From: Acanthaster planci
Taxonomy: Eukaryota; Echinodermata; Asteroidea; Valvatida; Acanthasteridae
Assembly (NCBI RefSeq): GCF_001949145.1
Contig: NW_019091718.1
Coordinates: 1-32,924 of the forward strand
DNA: 32,924 nucleotides
Reading direction: 5' to 3'
This document shows, piece by piece, positions 9,375 to 19,799 of the stretch. Both the position numbers and the translations under genes were made by a program. Position 1 is the stretch's first letter; each line of letters begins with the position of its first letter. The notes beneath the pieces are model-generated. The model saw only the letters and a list, made by a program, of their open reading frames with translations, did no database searches and was not told the origin of the DNA.

Positions 9375-10445
9375 ATGGGAGCCAACTTTAGTCATTTATC
9401 GATCGTCGTCAATAAAGATAATTAGTTTTCGGCCGAGTTTCCCAATTAAATGCATGCATATAAATTACCGAAAGTCACGACGGATGAAGCCGTTTATCGC
9501 TGGACAACCGAACCGATTTCATTTTACCAAAACCAATTTAATTTCGAGGTGTATTGCATGACGACGGCTTGCACGGTAGGTTTTGACCTGTTGTCTGATT
9601 GTAATCCATATGTCTCAGCTTTATTTAATTTTCACGTGTATTACACCGTGAGAAAAATATTTTACGACTGCGTGATACCCATTCCAAGTGACACCATATA
9701 TTTGACGTGTTGCACAATAATTATGATCATACAAAATTTACAGACACTTGTCTATTATACGGCGTCGATCCAAATAAATCGTATAAACAGATGCGCAATA
9801 AATTATCAAACGGGTTAGGCACTGCTTATTTTTATGACAACGGGTACATTCCAGTGCCCGGTAAAAATTATGACGCGCACAATTTACACATCACCAATGG
9901 GGGATCTACTTACATGGGCTTTGGCTGGGCAGATCCACCTAAAGGCTCTGGTCACGCGAGTACTTATACGGTCAATTGGATTTTGCAATCAGACGCAGTC
10001 GCTCTGGCCTGGTGGGATTTTATTCCTAAAAAGAGTAGCTTGACGGACGTTTACAAAAGTAAACAAATCGATCCGGGCTTACGTTTACGCGTTACTGGGC
10101 GCACAAGCTCAGACCAAGACTCAGACCAGCGTTTTAGCCACTGGCACCAGATTACACGCGCAACGACAATTTATTACGATCGTAGAGAGTCTAATGAATT
10201 TGAAGCCCGATCTTGAACAATCGATTGACCAATTCCAAGATTCATTGCAATATGCCAAAACGCCGTTAAATTTAGTAGTAGCGCCTGGGTTATATCTGGT
10301 ACCTTCGGACATGGTTTTATGCATCAGAATGTTTGAGGGATTTAATAATTTACAAATCGCTACTAATGACATGCAAACGGGTTATGTGCCTTTTTTAAAT
10401 TCCGGTGGAGTTTTAGACAATCAAGTACTAGAAAATTTTACCTGA
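9375..10445 (+). pseudogene. unrecognised element protein of about 357 codons
   Basis: ATG 9375 opens a frame with two early stops (9423 and 9447). It continues as MHAYKLPKVTTDEAVYRW, shifts near 9700 and again near 10195, and ends at 10443-10445. Read across the breaks it is one soluble-looking protein with many aromatic residues, beta-rich stretches (TYTVNWILQSDAVALAWW), and no signal peptide or clear membrane segment. Size and composition would suit a minor virion or spike protein, but no catalytic motif or family is recognised. It lies on the + strand immediately before an inverted cassette whose last gene is cut at the same point, so a rearrangement border is at 10445. Confidence 0.6.
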
Positions 10446-11279
10446 GCCAATCGTGAGTTCCACGCATTCTGCATCTGACGTCGCTTCTTCTAATTCATTT
10501 TCGACCTGTTGAATTTTATCATCTAGCAGGTCTAATTTGCCCTGATTTAAAATTAGTTCCCCTTTAACCGTTTGTAACGATTGATCCAATGCGACTAACT
10601 CGTGATAATTTAATCCTTCCGCTTGGACTTCTCGACTTTCGGTGAGCCATTCTACGATACCGCTGACTCGATCGGCTTTTTGAGGGAGCCCTTTAATCTC
10701 AATATTTTCAGGTTGAATGAATTTTAACGCTGATTCGGCTTGTTGTAGTTTCCTTCCATAATTTTTAAACCCTAATATATTTCTAATAAAATCTTGAGCC
10801 GATCAATTTTCATTTCCAGTATAACCGGCAACTTTGGCATTTTGGACGATTGTGTCAAGACTAACGACTAAGTCTGGGTTTCTTTTATTGGTTAATAGCA
10901 CAGCGCCATATTTATCATCACCTTTAAAAAATAACCCTTGGCCCTTGCAAAATTCAAAATTTTCATAATTAATCATTGATGGGACGTCTTTTCTGCTGGC
11001 AAGTTTATAATTATAAAAATCTTCCACAGCTGGATTAGTTATTAATAGCTTTCTACCCCTTTCTAACGCATCACCTGTATAAGGCCTATCGGCTACCGTG
11101 ATTTTTGGTTTAACCGCCATTTTTTTCACTCTTGGTCTGACCGTGCCGCGAGTAAATGAAGTCAAATCGAGTTCGCTGTTAATTTCTATGGTACCTAAAG
11201 AAAAGTCGTTTTCAGCGTCATCTTAATCCCCTATATTTTCCAGTGGTATTTCTTCAAGATCAATTCCTCCTTCTGCCAT
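10446..11279 (-). pseudogene. coiled-coil membrane protein, second copy, 3'-truncated
   Basis: From ATG 11279 (reading leftwards) the frame runs through two in-frame stops (11223-11225 and 10803-10805) for about 278 codons with no frameshift, so it is much better kept than the copy at 1964-3004. It shows the acidic N-terminus, a conserved middle (RKLLITNPAVEDFYNYKLA; FKGDDKYGAVLLTNKRNPDL), and the heptad-rich region (LVALDQSLQTVKGELILNQG). It is cut within the coiled coil at 10446, before the membrane segment seen in the other copy. The cut coincides with the stop of the opposite-strand gene. Confidence 0.65.
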
Positions 11280-11300
11280 TGTTACTTTATAATAAACGTA
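11280..11300 (-). promoter_or_regulatory. promoter-like motif, second cassette
   Basis: Reading the - strand, ACGTTTATTATAAAGTAACA directly precedes ATG 11279. It matches 1947-1963 almost base for base and shares ACGT-TAT-ATAA with the motif at 886, 30887 and 31916. Confidence 0.55.
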
Positions 11301-11302
11301 TT

Positions 11303-11551
11303 TTAAGCGCTGGGCAAACTTGCGGGCAATATTCCCTGTGACACAAGCCAACCCTGGGTAGCCAATGCGCCGCTAGATAGTGCGGTCAATTTTAATGCGT
11401 CTTCAGCAGATTATTTATTTAAATCGGGTGGTTTGATTTTAAAAAGCGTATTTGATAGCATGGAGTAACCTATGGAAATAAAGCTAACTACCGCGCCTTG
11501 GTAAATCATATTAGCGACACCGTTTAGGTCTATGGCTTTTGCGTTACTCAT
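11303..11551 (-). pseudogene. small hydrophobic protein, second copy
   Basis: ATG 11551 begins MSNAKAIDLNGVANMIYQ and runs 82 codons with one in-frame stop (near 11416) to a stop at 11303. It contains a hydrophobic stretch (GAVVSFISIGYSMLSN) and an Ala/Gly-rich C-terminal segment (GWLVSQGILPAS). It is the better preserved partner of 1676-1941, lies 24 bases before the coiled-coil start and keeps the cassette order. Function unknown. Confidence 0.65.
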
Positions 11552-11576
11552 TCTTATTATATAATAATTTTTAAAT

Positions 11577-11820
11577 TTATTCCATGTCTAAAATTTCTGG
11601 TGTTTGAATTTTTGGTTGAACAGGTTGTAAAGGCAGTGGTTGAACTTGCATGGGCGTCGATTTGTTTTTTAAAATGTAAAAGACGGCGAGCGTGCCAATA
11701 GCCAAGCCGCCTAATATTAAACTTTGTATTTTCTGTAACAGTTTTATAAATTTTATTTTCTGAGCCCAGGTCACTCACTTCAGATTCACCTATTTTCATT
11801 TTGGCCAACTGCTACTTCAT
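11577..11820 (-). pseudogene. single-membrane-segment small protein, second copy
   Basis: From ATG 11820 an early stop is followed by a Ser/Glu-rich segment and a frame change near 11700. Then come a hydrophobic segment (LGGLAIGTLAVFYIL), a Lys pair, and a Pro/Gln-rich tail ending at 11577. It is the counterpart of 1462-1655 and sits in the same position between the acidic and hydrophobic protein genes. Confidence 0.6.
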
Positions 11821-11871
11821 CTTTCTTTTATGTTCTGCCATTTTTTGCCCTGCTTCACATGTTTCGGATTT

Positions 11872-12492
11872 TTAACTTTGGTTTGAACTTGAGTCTTGGC
11901 CGGACTCGGTGCTGGCCTTGCTGTCATTTGTTCTTCCGTTGACATCTTTTATAATAGAACCGTTTTTATTGATGGATAGATGTTTTGTAGTTATTAACGT
12001 TGCTACTAGCGGCGATAAATAAACCGCGTATTTATAACATAAATGGCTTAAGAGGTGACTCATTGTTTGATTTATAATTGGATCGTGATTTAAGTCTGTC
12101 ATCAAATCTTCTTCCCAATTTAAATCGATATTGAAACCAAGGAAATCTACTGGCATGGCGATTCCTAATAAACACGTGTAGGATTGCATTTCCCAGTGTG
12201 TTTACAATTTCTTTTCCAGATTAACTTGGTATACATGAAGATTAAAAAGTTTTTCCTGTTCTGCGTGATTTAGGGCTTCAATTTCCTTTATTGAATATTC
12301 CTTGCCTAAATATTTTTTAGATTTACTGGATGCCACGATTGAACATAGCCTGTCTTTGACTTTTGGTTTTGGTTCAGGTGATTCATTTTTTGACTTGTTG
12401 AGAATTGATTTGATGTCGTCCATGCCCTGAGTAATAAAATCGTTAAATGAAGAAAAAAATTGATTATTCGACAAAGAACCTGCAAATGCCAT
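11872..12492 (-). pseudogene. small acidic element protein, second copy
   Basis: Reading leftwards from ATG 12492 there is a 23-residue N-terminal extension (MAFAGSLSNNQFFSSFNDF) before MDDIKSIL, which the left copy lacks or has lost. The frame is open to 12202, shifts, and continues in 12189-11872 with PVDFLGFNIDL, a possible hydrophobic stretch (YAVYLSPLVATLITT) and a Ser/Asp-rich tail. With one frameshift it would give about 205 residues. It overlaps the start of the opposite-strand integrase fragment, which implies a join near 12495. Confidence 0.65.
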
Positions 12493-12499
12493 AAAATAA

Positions 12500-12814
12500 G
12501 ACCGAGTGAAACAAAAACCAAATGCACCTCCAAGAGTGAGCAAAGCAAGTGAATTACCTCCAGAAGTTTTAGTGCGGTACCTTTATTACCTGGGCGAGCG
12601 AGAAGGCGACAGCGTTAAATGGGCGACAGATCCAGTTTGGTCCGTTGACGTTTATCAAGTAGAGAAGCACATGAGCCAATTTAAACGGGTGAAAGGTAAG
12701 CGTGTGAAAACGGGGCCCACCTTGTATTATTTATTAAACGGGCCAGATAGAAGTTTCGTCAAAGAAGAACTTCAGGTTGTACCCGATGATACAGAATTAC
12801 CACCCACTAAATAA
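12500..12814 (+). pseudogene. C-terminal tail of a Polinton-type integrase
   Basis: An open frame of about 104 codons, without a natural start, shows a basic linker, then a beta-rich domain with DPVWSVDVYQVEK and LYYLLNGPDRSFVKEELQVVP. The VYxV...YxLxG...F...ELQ pattern is that of the SH3-like or chromodomain-like end of retrovirus-type integrases carried by Polinton/Maverick elements. The catalytic DDE core is absent upstream, where an inverted gene cassette begins. This fragment is the only integrase trace that belongs to the virus-like element itself. It converges on the polymerase gene with only 4 bases between stops. Confidence 0.55.
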
Positions 12815-12818
12815 AGTT

Positions 12819-13760
12819 TTAAGGCAGTGTGATAATATATAGCACTTTGTGTCTAATGGCGAGAGACTTTTTTTTGCGACACAGTGAATATCTGGTGTTT
12901 ATCTGATCTAAATAATTGCTGCTTATTAAAATGTTGCACCCGTTCAAATCGGCAACTTTTATATGCGGCATGTGATGACCGTTTTTGGTGACGACTTTAG
13001 TGACGCCCTTAGCCTTTTTCAAATTTTGCCAGTCTGTTAGAGTCGAATACATTTTGGGACGTATGCAAATGGCCTCCGTAATTGGTTGGCAGCCAAATTC
13101 ATCTTTCTTTTGGCCAATGACTTTTTTGTTTTTGAGGTCGTAAAGTTTATGATCGGGTGGATAATTACTAAATTCAAATAATTTACGCTTTTTGCTTTTT
13201 GCTTAAGTACTTATTTAAATTACCCCTTTGAATTTAGACTAATAAAGAATCTGTGTCAGTGTATAAAAGACACACATTTGAACCAAAATCAGCTTTTAAC
13301 GTATTATAATAGAAATCATACATTAAAGTTTTGGATAGGTCGAGCACGCTTACTTTGCAACAGATCGGCTTATTTAATTTTTCTTTATGCGATACATTTC
13401 CACAAATGAAAGCTCACACTCCTTAAACGGCGTAGTGGATTTGTAATTTGGTTTAAAAGTTAGCTTCTGGTATTTTTCGGCATCTTGTGAGTTTTTCAAT
13501 AAGTGCCCGTCCATCCGGTTACGCACGTTTTCCATAGTTTTACCAAAAACTGCGTTATTTATCAATTTTAAGAAGTCTTTCTGAAAAACCAGACTTCACT
13601 AATGTGCGTAACTCGGTATTTTTATCAATATAACTCTTCATCCGAGGCGCCTGTTTAAAAGACATGACGCGGTACACCTGTTTTAATTCTAGACCGAGCT
13701 CTAAATATTTCTGTAAAGTTCGATAATGAATAGCATATTTATTTTTAGTGTTATCCCTGC
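12819..13760 (-). pseudogene. polB: protein-primed family B DNA polymerase, C-terminal part
   Basis: This holds the palm and thumb end of a DNA_pol_B_2 type polymerase. It reads, from 13760 down: a helical region (HYRTLQKYLELGLEL), motif B (NNAVFGKTMENVRNR near 13540), motif C YTDTDS at 13246-13263 with both catalytic Asp present, and a C-terminal region (KMYSTLTDWQNLKKAKGVTK). Frameshifts occur near 13565 and 13370, and a stop follows motif C. Polymerases of this family replicate linear genomes of viruses and Polintons from a protein primer. The upstream half is at 15417-17872, separated by an inserted element. Confidence 0.85.
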
Positions 13761-13865
13761 ATGCACAGGACCAGAGAACTGAACTCAGGGACAGGTGGAC
13801 ACTTGCATTCTAACTTTTTGTGTCGATTGGCCTGAGCAGCCGTTTATTGAACTTGACACAGTTCA

Positions 13866-14270
13866 GGTTGTTCCCACCCAAAGCTGGTGACGCGGAACTG
13901 CAAAAAAATTACATTGCGCACAATCAAAGTATAGCTACTCAGCAATATATGGAAATAGTTCCCAACTGAAGCTGGTGACATGGAACTGCAAGTATATCTT
14001 ACATTGTGTTTCAGGCAAAGTGTAGCTATTCAACAAAAATTACAGAGATTGTTCCCGCCCGAGTCTGGTGACGTGGAACAGCAGCACATATCAGCAAAAG
14101 TACCGGTACTATGGCAATCAGCAAATGTCAGCAATTGTTCCCGCCCGAGCCTGGTGACGTGGAACAGCAACTCATATCAGCAAATACATTTACATAGAGC
14201 TATCAGCAAAAATTTATTAAAAGCAATTATCATATCAGCATTTGTTTCCGCCCAGAGCACATGGAGTGGT
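13866..14270. repeat. tandem repeat, about 90-bp unit
   Basis: The block GTTCCC-(C/A)-CC...CTGGTGAC-TGGAAC recurs at about 13870, 13957, 14047 and 14137, with a degenerate fifth unit near 14245. The spacing is close to 90 bases and each unit ends in a TATCAGCAAA-like tail. It lies at the 3' side of the DIRS-like gene and may be its terminal region. Confidence 0.65.
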
Positions 14271-14329
14271 AAATTAATTTTGGAATGTACTTGCGCGGTA
14301 CAAAGCCTTTGATATGCAAATTCAAACAG

Positions 14330-15195
14330 CAATTACATCTGGCAGAATGCAAAATCACCCAACCATACCCCATATGTCAAAATGCTGCAGATCGAATAGT
14401 GTCTGCATACTTCAGTAACGAACAAGCATGGGTAGGATGTCGCAACAAATACACAGATGTAAAAACTAGAAGCGCTGACGTCCACTACTCAATAGACGTA
14501 ATACGCGGAGCCTGCTTATGGGGACGAATTTGCCAAAGTTGGGACTCATTGGACCCGATTTTAAAAAGCGTGCCGTCAAAGGAATTATCCAAACCCGTGC
14601 CGCGCGATGACTTCAACAAGGTTCCGAATTCTACGTACTCCCCCCTCCAAATTTTGTCTTTTAGATGTTGAGGAATCGCAGCCCCGAGATCGTCACAGAC
14701 GCTAAGTAATGCCATATTTGAATTGGAAGAGGAGGTAATTGACAATGTGCTTCGTGCTGAAGTTCCCGACACCACGGGTGTGAAACTGGAAGGTTGCGGG
14801 GCTAATTCAAAAGGAGTAGTAACAGGGGACTTACCTGGCTCCAAAGTTTGCGCCAAACTCCCTCCAGGCCGATTGATGGTAGCGGGCGCTGGCGTTGCAT
14901 GGGTAGACTCAACACTTGCACTCTCTGGAATCATTCCGACAGTAGCCAACGGTATAATAGTGGTATTCGGACCGGGCGATGCAAGCTGCGGTGCACTAGA
15001 CCCTGCAAGGGCCCCGGCCACCAGCGCATCTTGACGGGAAGACTTGCGCAGCCGCCCCCGAGAACGCTGCGCTCCATCCATCGGCCCAGAAGGAGCCCGC
15101 CGCTTGGAATTGGCACGGGGCATAATTAACAAAATTGCTTTTGCAAAAAGACAGATTTTCTCTTTTCCAACCAAACGCCACGGCTGCTCAAGCAA
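14330..15195 (-). pseudogene. DIRS-type gag-like protein, 3'-truncated
   Basis: The frame from about 15119 (possible ATG MPRANSKRRAPSGP) is rich in Ser/Pro/Ala. It reaches a conserved block, AIPQHLKDKIWRGEYVEFG, then QAPRITSIE followed by a TAG stop where related proteins continue. Beyond the stop the same frame reads WTSALLVFTSVYLLRHP and LKYADTIRS before further decay. This block precedes reverse transcriptase and tyrosine recombinase genes in DIRS-like elements of invertebrates (recognised from memory, not searched). No recombinase or reverse transcriptase follows here. Confidence 0.5.
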
Positions 15196-15416
15196 AAGTG
15201 ACCTGGAGTAACTCTCTCCAGTGCTACTAACATTTTAAGGTCACGCCAGTAACTAGTTAGAAGCATTAAATCACTGTGCCAGCAACCGCAAGTGAACACT
15301 ACTGACCCACTTAGTGACAAGGGTCTCCAATGTCCCGCGGTGATAAATTATTTGAAGCTGCAATTTATTTTGCCTCAAATTGATTAAAGTCAATCAATAC
15401 CAGTTTATCTATCGAA

Positions 15417-17872
15417 GTAAATCACTCGCCGTTTGCCATTAAATCTTTTTGATATTCCGACAACCATTCATTTGGGATCGATATTTTTTCAGGTGCTAGT
15501 GGGAAGTGGTTGTGTAAATCCTGTAAGTGCCCCAGATAAGCTAACGTCACCTCTAGAATGTATTCTTTGGACGCTCTGGGATAAATTTTCGAGATGAACT
15601 CTGGAGTAAATTTAGTCATGTCCTGAATCCACCTGAAATGTTTAAACGGCAAAGGCTGACTCATGACCCAACCATACAAATTGTTTGCTTCTAAATACAT
15701 GATATGCGACTCTGGCTTATTTAGGTCATAATCTTTTAATTCGGGATTATTAGATTATTAGCCCTTTCATAGAATAAATGCTTGTCTACATTTGTTTATA
15801 GTTCCAACTTGACGCCGGAGTGTTTTAGCAATGCATCCCACGACAGACCTGGTGATGTGTAATAGTTGGCCGGGTCAAGACCGTAATTCTTTTCACACAC
15901 CTTCCGGAAGTTCTCAAATACACCCGCTAATAATAGTACATGTACATCCGTTTCCATGTATAGGTCTTGATAGTCTCCTAGGTTCTTACAGTTATAACGC
16001 GTGCCATACTGTTTGTGCACGAGCGTGTTCTTTCTCAGTCACAGTGGACTGCTTCAGAGAACTATAAAAGAAGTCTCTTCATGATAGGCTCGTCTCTTGG
16101 AATCAATCAAAGGAGTCTGTGTATTCGTAAGGGTAAATGCCTTTTTCCAATAATAAATCCGTGTTTTCTGGGAATCTTTCCCGAAGTAGGTTGAAATCGT
16201 CTGGTGAACAATTCTTAACAAGTCCATCGAGCAGAGCTGCCATGAAATGAAAGGAATCTAGGAACCTAAGTTGGCCAAAGCTAAGCAAAACATAATACTC
16301 GGTATTTTTAGCAATGATGCCAATTTTAGTGCCATTAAACGCTTGACCGCCCTGCATAATTAGGTGCGCGTCATATTTCTCCAATTGTGTAAAATAACCG
16401 GAATGGGCGTTTGATTTGGGATGACTCTTAACTTTGAATTACAACTTGCGTGCGCTGTGCCTCGGTACTTTCCCGTCATGTGACAGTGGTCTCTGACCTT
16501 ACGAAATTTGTTTATTGGCTTTGCGCAAGTCATACATAGCAATTCTCTGAAACCATTGGATTCATTGACTGAACTAAAGGGAGCTTTTTCGTCCTTTGTT
16601 TTTGGCTCGTTTGGAATTGGGTACTGACACTGAGATTCTTTAGTCTTGCCAAGAAGCTTTTCACAAATCCAGCATCTGTGGCAATTTTTGGAAATCTTTT
16701 GCAATTTGTCAGACCAAATAAGTGGCTTAGGATTTGAAAATGTTTCGTTTATTTTTTCGACTTCTCTGGAAAGCGACTGCACAAATTTAATTGCTGCGTC
16801 TTGACCTCTGTAAGTCTCGCGCCCAGTGCAAATCCCGTCGCATCTGATGACTGCATAAGAATAGCCGCACGGTTTATGGATCTGTGTTTTAATCGTGTTT
16901 AATTCTTTTGGCTGTAAGTTTTCTAAAACAGACTAAAAATCTGTGTAAATTATAAAGGGGGTGTCATGCTTGTTTTTATAATTTTCAAACTTGAGAATAT
17001 TTGTCCCTTTTGGCAGGCATTTGAACCTTGCATGCCGCCGCATCAATTCCTTGACAATCTCTTTGATGCCTGCTGAGTCTTTCTTCAGTTTGAAAGTGAG
17101 ACAGGCACTTGAAACACCAATATTTGTTGTGGCCGTGTTTATCAATGTCACCCATCAAAAGTGAGAAATTTTTGAGCCAGCAATAATGACTCGTTTCACC
17201 TTGGGTAAAGTAGAGTAAATTAATGGGCTCATTTTCACGTTTGGTCTTGTAAAGCATGTAAGTGCCTTCTTGCTTGCTATAGCCAAATACGTTAATGGTT
17301 AAATTATTTTGTGATTCGATACGCGAAATTTGTGAAATCGATATTTTTTTAATTTAGGCCGTCTTCTTTAGTGTAAGTCGAGATGCGCTCGTCATTTATT
17401 TTGTAATTTGGATTTGTTTCTGATGCTTGACATTGTTTGAATATAATTTTAAAGCAGATCTCAATGCCCAATGAATGCACTCTTGATCTTCTTTATTTTT
17501 GACATTGATAATTGCAGTTTTGGCCAAAATATTTTGGGAGTGGAATATAAGTGGCGCCGACTGGATTATATTTCACCACGTTGATATAAAACGCGTGCAC
17601 TTTATCAAACACCCAGCCCGAGCCTCTTTGCTTGTGAGCTTCCACATCTTCTAGATGTTTTGCAAATTGTTGGGCTAAAACTTCTTTAATTTCCTTTTTA
17701 GAAAAGACCGCGTTATTTTGGCTCATAAATGTGAAAACACCAAGTTTAATTTCGGCTCAGGGTTTTTCCATTTTGAACTGAATCTTAATGGCCATTTGTA
17801 ATTTATATGAGCCGATTTTCCTTAAACTTGGCAAGTGCCTTATCTCCAATAAAGTTTCTGTAGAAATTAAAA
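15417..17872 (-). pseudogene. polB: protein-primed family B DNA polymerase, N-terminal and exonuclease part
   Basis: Read from 17872 down: a basic N-terminus (MAIKIQFKM near 17790), SGWVFDKVHAFYINVVKYNP, then a zinc-finger segment (CFKCLSHFQTEERLSRHQ, about 17120). Exonuclease motif I follows as IYTDF with the following Glu codon now TAG (16933-16935). Next come a Cys/His cluster (CHMTGKYRGTAHASCN), exonuclease motif II around HNWR and DAHLI (16380), and VFENFRKVCEKNYGLDPANYY. Motif A (YLEANNLYGWVMSQPLPF) is at about 15690. Several frameshifts and stops make it inactive. Together with 12819-13760 the whole is about 3.4 kb, a usual length for this family. Confidence 0.85.
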
Positions 17873-17879
17873 AAAATGT

Positions 17880-19541
17880 ATGGCGAGTTATGCAGACCAC
17901 TGGCCTTATTAACGTCAATGTTCAAGAGTGAATGCAGAACCTCATGGCTGGCATGGAGTCAAGATATGACTGAATTGTTGGCAGTTCAGCATAAGCAACC
18001 ACAGATGTTGGCAACTACACCAACTGGAAATACTCCATCAAGGATGCAGCTTTGCTGGATGGATCAGCTGCATCTATGCCCAAGGTGTCATTCCGAAGCA
18101 CTGAAGGAAGGGAGTGTTGGCAAGAGCGTGCCTTGATAAAACTCCAAAAGCGTTTGGGACTATCCCCAGGTCCCTTGCAACCGTAGTCAAATCATTGGCG
18201 TATTTTCTCCTAATAAGCTGCTTAAAAAAAGATCGCACAGCCTTGAAAGAAGCAATGTTGTGAGATGATGGATCACGTTGTTTCTTCCGAAAAGCCCGCT
18301 CCGTGGCCTTATTTAAAGAGCATTTAAAAAAGATCGCACAGCCTTGAAAGAAGCAATGTTGTGAGATGATGGATCACGTTGTTTCTTCCGAAAAGCCCGC
18401 TCCGTGGCCTTATTTAAAGAGCATGACGTACCTCTTTATCAAACCAAGGCGGAGAGGAATGTCAAGGACGAACAATTTAGATGACATCAATCACGGCAGC
18501 CTCAACAAGGTCATGGAAGAGTGAGGTGGCCTCGACGGAGTCGGATGTTGCCTCCAAAATACACCATGGAATACATTCAAGTGTTTTATGTAAATCTGCT
18601 TTACTAAAGTTAAAATTAGGACGATTTGATTGATGGATTGATGCGGAGTATCACACTCACGGAACTGTGATCAGTGTCAAAAATATCATCTCCTACCTCC
18701 GATGAAGCATGTGTACTGTCTGAACACAAACCAAGGTCCAAGATATTGTCCCCCTTGTAGGATTAAAATTAACTTGGAGCAGATTGTGGGCACTCAAGAC
18801 AAAGTCCACAAATTTGGCAGTGGCAATCTAGATTGCCCATTTCAATGTTGGTATAAAGTTGAAATCACCCATCACGCATATGGAATTATAATTACGTGCT
18901 GCGTTGGTCAGGCAATCAGCAAGAGCCACAAGTGGCTGAATTCCAATATTAGGGGGCCTGTAAAACATGTCGAGTAACAGTTTGTTTCGTCTCGAAAATT
19001 TAACCTCTACCCATAGCAATTCCAATTCGTCAAGCTTGAGCTCAGATATTCTGCGGCAGTCCAAAGAACTGTGACAACTGAGCAAAACACTACCACCACG
19101 CTTATCACATCTGTTATTCCAAAATAATGTAAAATCGGCAATGCTGATTTCAGAATTGAAAACATCAGCAGATAGCCAGGTTTCTGTCAATACAAAGATA
19201 TTGCACTGACTAGGCGGATGCAGATTACTATGATAGCTGTCAAGCTTGTTCTTCAGACTTCTTACATTTTGGTGGTAGATATTGAAGGTGTTGACACGGG
19301 AACATGCAGGTAACGGGTGCGATGATTCAGACGACTCTGGACCAGGGTGCAATTCTACATCCCCCGAGAGTTGTATGTTGAAACAAGCAGTAGTATTGTT
19401 AAAATACAATATCCTGCAACGAGAGTATCTGTTGAATCGAAGGCCAAGTACTCGTAACAATGGCCTTTGCGTGAGAGGTAATAATGTCAAGCATGCAGTG
19501 CAATCAATCAAATAGTGTTGAATTGCTAAATACGGAAGCAA
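17880..19541 (-). pseudogene. CR1/L2-like LINE, endonuclease and N-terminal RT linker
   Basis: From 19541 leftwards a 237-codon frame carries the leader typical of these elements (SGDVELHPGP), then the apurinic-type endonuclease: NIYHQNVRSLKNKLD, FVLTETWLSADV and CVMGDFNF. Past the frame end, matching fragments continue in other frames (APWFDKEVR-like near 18440, ATERAFRKKQRDPSSHNIAS near 18400, RFWSFIKARS near 18140) down to about 17885, where the polymerase resumes. The reverse transcriptase core is missing, so this is a 3'-truncated copy, unlike the usual 5' truncation of LINEs. A 101-bp tandem duplication breaks it further. Enzymatic role when intact: nicking target DNA for target-primed reverse transcription. 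Confidence 0.75.
18225..18424. repeat. perfect tandem duplication, 101-bp period, within the LINE
   Basis: About 99 bases from AAAAAAGATCGCACAG to TTTAAAGAGCAT occur twice in a row (18225-18323 and 18326-18424) with no difference seen. The period is not a multiple of three, so it shifts the LINE frame. Identity of the two units means that the event, or an assembly error, is recent. Confidence 0.85.
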
Positions 19542-19799
19542 GACGAGAAGCTAACACAGGGTACCTACACTGTAATGTGCTGTATGTACGTGCTACTTAC
19601 ACTTTCTCCAGAAATTCAATAGCAAAGATCAGCCCTCAGAAGTATCATCGGCTAATAAAAAGGCAATGTCTCAGGCCAGACGACAATTCAGCAAAATACA
19701 GCAGACAACAGTCCAGATGTGACTACCAAACAGTGATAAGAATGGATTAAAAACTGGGAAGCTAACAAACTAAAAACGTCCCAACTTCAATGTCTGAGG
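19542..19799. other. no recognised gene, LINE 5' flank
   Basis: Contains the upstream side of the LINE fragment, possibly its 5' untranslated region. No open frame with a domain was seen. Confidence 0.3.

Larger units (their letters stand above)
13761..15416 (-). mobile_element. DIRS-like retroelement fragment inside polB
   Basis: The polymerase frame stops matching at about 13760 and resumes at about 15417, and the 1.65 kb between belongs to another element. It contains a tandem repeat (13866-14270) and a - strand gag-like gene (14330-15195). Exact insertion borders and any target duplication are not clear, and a few polymerase codons seem lost at the border. Confidence 0.65.

Noticed and set aside
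13866-14270. Direct repeats as a CRISPR array
   Set aside because: The repeated part is nearly the whole 90-bp unit, units are diverged, and no unique spacers or cas genes exist.
14723-15129. + strand open frames of 90-100 codons
   Set aside because: They lie antisense to the gag-like gene and have no domain-like composition of their own.
17876-18136. + strand 86-codon frame beside polB
   Set aside because: The - strand of the same bases carries LINE linker sequence (RFWSFIKARS and following), so this is a shadow.
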